DNA of 64,000 bases from the NCBI RefSeq assembly GCF_000471905.2, contig NW_006498549.1:2279414-2343413 (forward strand), given 5' to 3'. Of this stretch, positions 56,170 to 64,000 are shown piece after piece (within the stretch, counting starts at the first letter, position 1; each line of letters begins with the position of its first letter). The translations under genes were made by a program, and so were the position numbers. Origin of the DNA: Amborella trichopoda (lineage: Eukaryota > Streptophyta > Magnoliopsida > Amborellales > Amborellaceae). The notes beneath the pieces are model-generated. The model ran no database searches, had not been told where the DNA came from, and saw only the letters and a list, made by a program, of their open reading frames with translations.

Positions 56170-56365
56170 TGGGAGAGGCTTTTTCGGCTGTAACCATGCT
56201 CTTTTCCTCAAATGCAAGAGCAACTCTGGGGCAGCTACTCTCTTTTCTTCTGATGCAAGAACAACTTTTTGGCCTGTAACCATCCCCTTATCCTCAGAAG
56301 CAAGAGCAGCGTTGGGGGTTAACTGCTTTATTTTCCTCAGATGCAAGAGCGACGCTTGGGGTCAA
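56170..56365 (-). repeat. 43-bp minisatellite of nested element
   Basis: GCAAGA at 56,214, 56,255, 56,300 and 56,343 gives spacings of 41, 45 and 43. It is the reverse complement of the family at 33,418-33,625. Confidence 0.8.
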
Positions 56366-56399
56366 TTGTCAGGTCTTCGAGTACCAGGGTTGGAGGTGC

Positions 56400-57370
56400 T
56401 TGCTCGGAAGAGAATGGATAGGCAAGGGAAGGTTCGACTAGCAATGGTGCCTGAGTCCGGAGCGAGGGGCGATTGGTGAAGGCGATGCGTGTACACCCCT
56501 TGAAGAAGGATCACTGGTGACCTTGCGGTCAGCCCAAGCTCGAACAAGTGGTCTTGCCTTAGGAAGCCGAGAACTGTGAACAAGTGTTTGTAAGAGAACA
56601 GGTGGAAGCCTGCCCCTTACAGGGTGCGCTAATTTGTCTTGAGTGGGAGGACATGGGGGTCATCTTCCGTTTACTCGGGTTGGTGTAATGATGTTGTTGC
56701 CTCGGGTAATGGGATGCACATGTATAACGTGTACAGGACCTAGTCTTAAGAGGCCTGATCCTGGACACTGACTCGAGATAACATAAGGGCTACCCCGAGG
56801 TGTGGCTTGAGTGGATGGTCCACGAGCCTTAGGGTGTGTGCGAGAGGTGAAGGCCCAAGGGTCGCCGCTTTGATGCGTTGAGCCTCTAAGCATAGAGACT
56901 CGTGGTGGTGCAGGAATGTGGGGAGAATCCTTGCGACGACCCACAAAAGCAATGGTAATTTTCTTGCCGTTTTTCGAAAGGGACTGGGCAGCCTTCCGAC
57001 GTACCTCGGTAATCCGAAAGACAAGCGGTGACAGGGTGCAGACTGTGAGTGGTAGCAGATGCGCTACCAATGCACAGTGCTTTGATGGGGGTTCCACAAG
57101 AGCTAAGAGATGGTGGGTTAGGGACCTTTAAGTCCCTTCTCATACATATTCAGGTCAAGACCTGGGAGCTAGACACTAGGTCTTTGCCCAGAAGGAAAGT
57201 TGGGAACGAAGTTTGGGGAACCTGTTCTCGAGGGACACACGCGATTGCGGGGATGAGAAAATCCCCAATCCGGATAAATGGGTTAAGAAACTTAGCAGCC
57301 ATGTGTGTACAGAAAAACGAAAAGCAAAGGAGAGACTAGCCAAACAAGGATGATCCGACGAAGGGGTAGT
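56400..57370 (-). other. 5' leader of nested element with decayed upstream ORF
   Basis: The minus frames 56,660-57,097 and 56,746-57,024 (145 and 92 codons) match the leader ORF at 25,641-26,003 of the main element (shared LLLWVVARxxPTFLHHHESL). The leader ends abruptly near 56,370-56,400 where the 3' zone begins, which marks the gag-pol deletion point. Confidence 0.6.
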
Positions 57371-57393
57371 GCATCCCCATTAGAGTCGTCAAG
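57371..57393 (-). promoter_or_regulatory. Primer-binding site of nested element
   Basis: Read on the minus strand it begins CTTGACGACTCTAATGGGG, adjacent to the LTR end at 57,395. It differs from the main element's PBS at a few positions (GACGACTC versus GGCGACTC), consistent with decay. Confidence 0.65.
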
Positions 57394-57394
57394 C

Positions 57395-60300
57395 TGGTTA
57401 GGTGCCTCGATCTCACCGTCTGGGTCAGGATGACTTGACGGCACGTGTCTCAGGTTTCAGGAGAACCCGGGTCTTGAGATAGCTCTCTCGGGAACCATAT
57501 TAGGAAATAAGGGCAGGTATACACACCTCACCTGGGTCTGTGACTCACTCAGACTGACTCGTGCGGGTGCCCGCTTAGATCATGACGAAAATCCCCCCAG
57601 TCCTACAACTGGATCGGAATCGCCTCACTTAACATGTACTCTCTTGTTTATGTAAACACCCACACACGGGTAATTTACAAGATAAGTGGCCCAAGGGACC
57701 CCACCTTGTCTTTAGGCGAATGCACATAGGCCTGCACATTCAAAAGAAAAAGAAAAGAGTAAAAAGGATAGATGAAGGGAGAAGAAAGAGGTAGAATAGA
57801 GGAACAGGGAAGGTAGGAATTTGACCAAATGGCTAACCTAACATGGTAGCTAGACCAGCAAGTGATTGACCCGACGTGGTAGCAAGACACCCATAGTAAC
57901 TCAGAGCGGTACAACGACAATACTACTAGACGACAAAACGATCACCGACCAACCTAACACGATGGCTAGCCTATCGTGGCAGCAAGATGGGCATGGTAAC
58001 GCAGACCAATACAGCGGCAATACTGCTAGATGACAAGACTATCATGGCAGTGCTTGACTTACCCTCCCGTGGTCAAAAGAGAGGGAAAGAGAGAAGGACA
58101 AGAAAAGAGTGGGAAACGCATGCACAGTACTACCGCTGTCGTGCATGTGAGAAGAAGAAAGGTAAGAGAGAAAGTGGAAAAGAAGAAGAGTAGAGCAGAG
58201 AGAAAGAATAGAAAAGGGGAGAAGATAGAAGGGAGAGAAGAAATAGGGAGAAAGAGAGAAAATAGAGAAGAGAAACATCGACAGTGATTGGATTCCATCA
58301 TCCATGACAAGAGAGAGAAGGGGAAAACAGGAGCATGAATGGTTATGAGGTTTCGTTGTCCATAACAGAGGAGAGAGAGAAAAGAAGAAAACATGGACGA
58401 CGCTGAGGATCTGACGTCCATGACAGAGGAGAAAGAAAATATGGACGACGATGAGTTTCTGCCGTCCATGAAAGAAGAGAGAGCAAACATGGACGGCGAT
58501 GAGCTTCCGCAGTTCATGATAGAAGAGAGAGAAAAAAAAAACAGGAACGACGATGAGCTTTGGCCATCCATAACATTGGTGAGTGATGATAGAAGAAAAC
58601 ATGGACGGCAATGAGCTTTTGCCTTCCTTAACTTAGGAGAGAGAAAATAAAAGAAAACATGGATAACGATGAGCTTCCGCCGTTCATGACATAGGAGAGA
58701 GAAAAAAGAAAAAAACATGAACAGCAATGAGGCTCCACCGTCCGTGACATAGGAGAGAAAGAATTGAAGAAAACATGGACGACGATGAGCTTCTACCATT
58801 CATCACATAGGAGAGAGAATAAAACAAAACATAGACGGCGATGAGCATCTGCCATCTATGAAAGAGGAGAGAGAAAATAGAAGAAAACATGGACAGTGAT
58901 GACCTTCCGTCATCCAAGATTGAGGAGAAAGAAAACATGGACAGTGATGAGCTTCCACCATCCATGATAGAGGAGAGAGAAAACATGGACGGTGATGAGC
59001 TTCCACTGTCCATGAAAAAAGAAAGAGAAAATAGAAGAAAACATGGACGACGATGAGCTTCCACCATCCATGACATAGGTAGGAGACAAGGGAACTTTGA
59101 TAAAGAATTGGCCTGCCACTTGGGTTAAGGCCCGGCTCACTGTTTATGTCCCAAATAGGAAGACTTCATACCCGGTGAAAGGCTCTGCCATGCATAAATG
59201 GAGAAGAGAGAGAGAGAATATGAAAAAAGAAAGAAGAGAGAGATAGGAAAGCCAAGACAGATAAAGGAAAGATAGAAGATAGAGAAGGAAAGTGAATAAA
59301 GAAGATTAGAAAAGAGAGAGGAAAGAGAGAGAGATAAACAAGAGGAGAGAGAAAGAGAGATGAGAGGAGGAGAGAGAAAGAGAGAGATGAGAGGAAGAGA
59401 GAAAGAGATATACAAGGAAATGAGAGAGAAAGAGATAGGCTAGGGGATGAGAGAGAAAGAGAGAGATGAGATGAGAGAGAAAGAGATAAAAGAGAGGAGA
59501 GAGAAAGAGATAAAAGAGAAGAGAGAGAAAGATAAAGAAGAGAGGAGAGAGAAAGCGAAAGAGAGAAGAGAGAAAGAGATATGAGAGGAGGAGAAAGAAA
59601 GTTACCTTCATCAAAGGGTATCAAACTATTTCTTCTCTCTCCTCTCTCTCTGTCTCCATGATGTACCCACAATTTCAATGTGAAAACTCCCAAATTTTAT
59701 TCATGAGATTGAAAAATGAGGGGTCCTTTAACAATTAGGTATTGCATATATTTATAGAATTGGGTCTAAACATGGAAAATTTAGCTTAATTGAAGATAAT
59801 TACAATTTAATTGAAGTAAAATAAAATTTAAAATAAAGTGCATAAGGATTATTTTGTCCCTGCCCAACAATACATGAAATTTTAAAACAGTCCCTACTAT
59901 TGCCCTAGAACGTACGTGATCTTCCATGGATGATTCGGGGTTGCTCTGGCGTCTGTTTGGTTGAAAGATGATTACTTTCTTGTTGGGCTTAGTATGACGA
60001 TCGATTTGATACCAACTTCGTGCCACGGATCGCATTTTTAGGCCACGATCATGCGACTCCAAATTTGTATAGATCTTGGAAACTTCTGATTGATAGTGTG
60101 CTTGTTTCTTGATGTTTTTCTTTGGTTTCTTCACTAAATTGCACTGATCATTCCATTACCATCACGTTGCAATAAATGTAACTCGATTTTGTGCCCGGAT
60201 GAAGATTTCGTCATCTTGGGTTTTTGACTGGATCTTGAAATCTAGTTGTCAGAATCTATAGCAACTTTGATGCCTTCATGTGACGAATCCAACAATTCAT

Positions 60301-61040
60301 CATACGCTGGATTCAGACCATACATCACCTCGGATCCTTACGTACATAATGCAATTGTTTTCGCGTCGATGGGGTACACGAGCGCTGTGATATGGCCGCT
60401 AGAGCAAGGCATGCTGCTGTTGAGTTTTCTGCAACTATTTTCATGAATCACCAACTTCTCTCTTGTTTTTCTCCCTGCTCGGGTATCGTCATGGGCGTGC
60501 CACATATCAAAACACTTGTCTTAACAAGACAAACACGCTCACCAAATTTGAGTGAGTTCTAAATCAAGACGAGTGAGATACGTGTCTTCAAAGTTATTGC
60601 TCATGACTATGCAAACCAACCTCCTTTAATGGACATTGGTGCGGGGAGGCCGCACGGGAATAGCTTGTGACCTACCCCTTTTTAATATTTCACGTATAAC
60701 TTTGTCTTAAAACATCCGTTTAAGTCGAAACTTGACCCCTTGGGGTTTTCGATTATGACGGATCCAATGACAGTTGTCCCACAATTGTTTGACGCACAAA
60801 AATAGGAGTTCTAGTTACGAGGTCTGTTTTAGGGTGCTAGAGGCTGATTTTTTCGAAATTGTTTCTTTGTCTGCATTACCTTAAACATGTGGGATTACTA
60901 CGAAACTTGGCAAGTTGCTTTTTGAAGTGCTTAGGAAGATTTTGACCCGTTTTAAGGTAATTATGAGACTGTTAGGAATTCCAACGTCTTCTCTTTATTC
61001 TGCATCGGGGACCTAAGATGCTGACAAGTGTGCTCAAACA
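57395..61040 (-). mobile_element. 5' LTR of the nested element (LTR-I)
   Basis: It runs from TGGTTAGGTGCC at 57,395 to ...GTGCTCAAACA at 61,040, 3,646 bases. The TATA box is near 59,747-59,757, the purine-rich tract at 59,200-59,640 and the hairpin minisatellite array at 58,270-59,070. It keeps about 180 bases lost from the partner LTR. Similarity to the partner in 57,740-57,900 is high by eye. Confidence 0.85.
58270..59070 (-). repeat. Hairpin minisatellite array of nested 5' LTR
   Basis: Around 14 units of ACATGGACGACGATGAGCTTC with a complementary CCGTCCATGACAT recur at 45-66-base spacing. It is the reverse of the 57-bp family. The 246-codon minus frame at 58,059-58,799 is a repeat translation. 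Confidence 0.8.
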
Positions 61041-61660
61041 GACTAGCTTCCAAGGTCTTCTCATGGTGGAGTAGTCTGCATGCAGGAACGATCTCATCAT
61101 TTGGGCAAAAGATCGTAGGGACATTTTTATCATTTGTGCCTAATTTTAGGATTTTTTTTTAATTTTTTTAATTGTAATTCAACTTGGCTTTTGGGATTTC
61201 ATCCCTATTTGGTTAATCCTCTATATAAGAAAGCTTAGCTCATTTGTAAAAGGGTCCAAAAAATTGTTCCAAAAGTCCCCCTTTTGGAAGCTCCAATACC
61301 TCAAAGACTAGGAAGAATCAAGGCTAGTTTATTCTTGTCTTATCTTATTTTGTGGGCCCCTAGACCATTCGGGAGAGGAGAGAGGAAGAGAAAGCAAACT
61401 TTGAGAAAGAAGGCACCCCTAAGTTCACGGCCCCTCGGACACTCTGGTCGTGCGGGTCAACCCACTTCTCCTGAGTCGAGTTATCCCTTCTCTCTCTATC
61501 TCTCTCTCCTCCTCCCACTTTTGTGCGCGTGACCCTGCCCATGCGGCAGTTCGTGCCGAGTCTGTAAGTCTGCGGACGTGTGCTAACCTTTAGGCCTTTG
61601 CTCTCGGCTTTTACCCACACCCCCTCGAGCTCACTCCTAGATGTAGGTCTACGATTTTAG
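61041..61660 (+). mobile_element. LTR-II copy, second part
   Basis: The sequence 'ctgcatgcaggaac', 'tttatcatttgtgcctaattttagg' and CTCTATATAAGA (61,221) follows the reverse complement of 6,530 down to 6,360 exactly where the first part stopped. The TATA box is 1.2 kb from the LTR start when the insertion is removed, as in the copy at 5,611-7,616 (1.24 kb). The end of the LTR is unclear; purine-rich sequence of another LTR starts near 61,660. Confidence 0.75.
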
Positions 61661-62125
61661 ATCAGAGAAAGAGAGCAAATGAGTAGAGAGTGAGAGCTGC
61701 TCGGAGCCACCCTGAGTCTGAGTAGGGGAGAGAAAGAGAGAGAGAAGAAGAGAGAAAGAGAGGGGGACCTGACGTTAGCCCCGGTCCAAGACCAAGAGAG
61801 AGGGGGAAAGAAAGAATAAAGGAGAGAGAAAGAGAGAATGTGAGAGAGAGGGGAGTAGAAAAGAAAGAGAGAGCGCCAAGAGAGAGAGGGAAAATCGAGA
61901 GAGGGAGAGATGGAGAAGAATAGAAAAAGAGAGTGAAGGAGAGAAAAAGAGAGGGGACCAAGGGCATAGCCCCTGAAGAAAGTGAGAGAGAAAGAGAGAG
62001 AAGAAGAAGAGAAAGAGAGAGAAAGAGAGGGAACCGGGGGCTTAGCACCTTGTCTGAGACCGAGTGAGAGAGAGAAGAGAAAGAGAGAGAGAGAGAGAAG
62101 ACAAGAGGAAAAGAGAGTAAGGGTA
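61660..62125 (-). repeat. GAGAGAAAGAGA purine-rich tract
   Basis: About 460 bases consist of GA-rich runs broken by short phrases such as 'ggggacctgacgttagccccgg' and 'ggggaccaagggcatagcccc'. The latter pairs GGGGCTATGCCC with itself in part. It is probably the CT-rich U5 of a minus-strand LTR. Confidence 0.7.
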
Positions 62126-63850
62126 ATTACCTAGTGTGGCCCTTGCGTCCGGACCCGGGGAGCTAGGTTGGTCCTAGCCTTCTTGGTGTATCCTTGAAAG
62201 TGGGTTGAGTACTTTGATGTTGAAGTGAGGGTGTAGGGTTAAGGCTTATGAACTAAGGACTATGGAAAGTAGCCTAAGATGTATGGGGTATGAACTATGA
62301 GAGATGTGGCTAGGATGTATGGGTGTAGGGATTAAGCGAGATGGAAGTAAAGGATTATAGGTTGGTAGTGGAAAGTTCTAAGTTGGAAGTGGGAGATTCT
62401 AAGGGTAGTCCTCAATGAGTGAACGTTTCCTCTCTCATGTCTTTGGGGTGAAGAAGATAAAGTAAAAAATCACAAACTAAGGGAAAGCTCAATGTATTTC
62501 ATTAACTTTTAAACTTATATGCAACTTACATCCCACCTTCTTTCCTCTTAGGGTTACAAATGAGCACAAGGTGCTTATATATCATCCCCTTGAAACAAGG
62601 GTGAATGATTAAAAGTAAACCAAATTGTCAAAAATTTCAATTTTTGTGAATTAAAATTGAATTCCGTTTTTGGGGCAAAATGACCACTTTGCTCCCACTC
62701 AGAATTTTGGAAATAACAAGATGGTACTAGAAAAGGCACCATAGACTATGGTGATCGCTCGGGGCCTATTTTGGGCTCTTCCGGCAACCTTCCGATAAAA
62801 GTAACAATGCAAAAGTGATGGTCTTCACGAGACGATCATTTTGATATATGATTTCATCCTTGAATTGTGGTTTTGAACCCTTCCTGAAATCCGACAAAAG
62901 ATGAGAAACTTGCAATCTTGAATGCTTGATCTTGCTCGTTTCTTGATGTTTTTGGTCGACCGTTTCATCATAGAATGATGGGGAAGCCGCCAAGATCACT
63001 TTATTGTAAAAATGGCTCGATTTGTTGCCGAATCATCACTTCTGAATTGGGGAAGTTATCGGAAGATAAGATTCTAGTCTCCATAATATGTGATCTTTAC
63101 CTCAAATCGAAGTCCTCAATGTCACGGTTGCAACGGACCTATTTTAAAGACAATCCGAGGTCGGGGCTTCATGATATGGCCACATGATCATAGGGGTCTC
63201 CATCTTGAAAAAAGATGCAACACATGAGTTTTGTTTTTATGCAACTTCTGTCTAAAATTTCTTCCGTCTCAGGCCATGCCATATATCAAAACATGCGCGT
63301 TATCGAAACGAAGAACCGCCCTAAAATTTGGGCTTGAATAGGCTAAAAACGGAGAAGTTACGGCCTTTGGAAGATCATCTCAAGTTCATAAGGCAAAGAT
63401 TCTAGAATTGGAAACTGGTTCATCAAGAGTGTACCCTAATGGTGTAAAGTCTACCCTTTTTGGGTAAGGTGGCCCTAGAATGGTCAGGAAGTGGCCAAAT
63501 AAGCTAAAATTTGATATCTAGGGGGTTTTGAACCTTATGCATCCAATAGAACCAGTCTGGTACCTTAGCATGCTTGGAGCCAAATTTGAAAAATGATTTT
63601 CCGTCTGATTTGCTTTAACTACGTCAAATTGTGACAAAACTTGGTGGGTATTCTTACGGAGTAAAATTCCACCCCCATATGCCTTTTGGGACCAATCCGA
63701 CACCTTTCAAATTTCACTCAAGATCGGGGTTTATTCTATCAATGTTTCCATTATCGATCGGTATTTGATACTTGTAAGCCTAGGTCGTAACTAACTTCCT
63801 CCGTATTTGCACCGGGGATAAAGTGTCAAAAACTACCTTGCAATAGTGGA
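62126..63850 (-). mobile_element. Diverged minus-strand LTR (U3 part), distant LTR-I relative
   Basis: The blocks 'atgatatggccacatgatc', 'gccatgccatatatcaaaacatgcgcg' and 'gtcaaattgtgacaaaacttgg' occur in the same order as in the reverse-complement LTR-I copies (compare 2,520-3,060 and 60,380-60,910). A TATA-like box on the minus strand is near 62,574-62,582 (GATATATAAGC). The terminus may be near 63,820 ('gtgtcaaaaacta'), but TG/CA ends could not be fixed. Confidence 0.45.
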
Positions 63851-63936
63851 AGCTACAGAGAGACTCCTATTTTCATGAGAATTAAAGATTTAACGTTAAA
63901 AAATGATATGGTCACATAAGAGAAAGAGATTGACTT

Positions 63937-63938
<2 letters not shown>

Positions 63939-63979
<41 letters not shown>
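63939..63979. repeat. (GA)n microsatellite
   Basis: Twenty uninterrupted GA dinucleotides are followed by 'gtggtagggtagagagagag' to the end of the window. Confidence 0.95.
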
Positions 63980-63982
<3 letters not shown>

Positions 63983-64000
63983 TAGGGTAGAGAGAGAGAT

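Larger units (their letters stand above)
49836..61040 (-). mobile_element. Nested minus-strand LTR-I retrotransposon lacking gag-pol (11.2 kb)
   Basis: LTRs in matching orientation lie at both ends (49,836-52,468 and 57,395-61,040), with PBS next to the right LTR and a pre-LTR hairpin next to the left. Flanks are GACCA/GACTA. LTR-II sequence continues across the insertion. The interior has the leader (56,400-57,370) joined almost directly to the 3' zone (52,469-56,370); gag, RT, RNase H, aRH and integrase are all missing. It is a non-autonomous deletion derivative that would need proteins from a full relative such as the 23-41 kb element. Confidence 0.88.

Noticed and set aside
1..64000. tRNA, rRNA or other host RNA genes
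   Set aside because: I saw no cloverleaf-like box A/box B arrangement or rRNA-like block while reading; a tRNAscan-SE and Rfam run would be needed to exclude small RNAs fully.

Overview
The window reads as intergenic DNA from a seed plant with a repeat-rich genome. No host protein-coding gene, rRNA or tRNA could be supported. Almost everything recognisable comes from nested, decayed Ty3/gypsy LTR retrotransposons plus minisatellites that sit inside them. The best-preserved copy has a second, archaeal-type RNase H (aRH) between RT-RNase H and integrase. That arrangement is diagnostic of the plant Tat lineage (Tat/Ogre/Grande-like), and the very long LTRs (2.6-3.6 kb) fit it. The species cannot be named from the sequence. 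One 20-base N gap (22,929-22,948) shows this is a draft assembly.

Layout, left to right. 1-1,695: a degenerate 150-bp repeat and the 5' leader of a minus-strand element, with its primer-binding site (PBS) and LTR (1,696-3,216). 3,217-5,210: a decayed plus-strand gag. 5,230-5,605: a 35-bp satellite. 5,611-7,616: a minus-strand LTR of a second type ('LTR-II'). 7,617-10,349: a left-truncated plus-strand LTR of the main type ('LTR-I'). 10,350-18,700: a minus-strand element remnant holding minisatellites, a decayed gag (13,975-15,290) and AT-rich low-complexity DNA. 18,720-20,083: LTR fragments in both orientations. 20,083-23,191: LTR-I copy B, which contains the gap. 23,193-40,757: the main plus-strand element, made of a truncated 5' LTR, PBS, leader, gag, RT, RNase H, aRH, integrase, a long 3' zone interrupted by another LTR (35,541 to about 37,510), and a 3' LTR (37,696-40,757). 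40,758-48,799: minisatellites with no coding DNA. 48,800-49,835 and 61,041 to about 61,660: one LTR-II copy split by a clean insertion of a minus-strand LTR-I element (49,836-61,040), flanked by GACCA/GACTA. 61,660-64,000: another diverged minus-strand LTR and a (GA)n tract.

The internal genes once formed a standard gag-pol unit: gag for particle assembly; RT, RNase H and aRH for copying RNA into DNA; integrase for insertion. Every copy is broken by stops and frameshifts. The inserted minus-strand element has lost all of gag-pol but keeps both LTRs, the PBS, the leader and the 3' zone, so it looks like a non-autonomous derivative.

The feature I find least explained is structural. Most of the tandem repeats, the U5 region of the LTRs, and the last 50 bases before the 3' LTR all contain short inverted repeats. 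Different units or copies often keep the pairing while changing the bases (A:T to G:C swaps, G:U wobbles). This suggests selection, or homogenisation, acting on RNA hairpins. It was found by eye and needs a covariation test.
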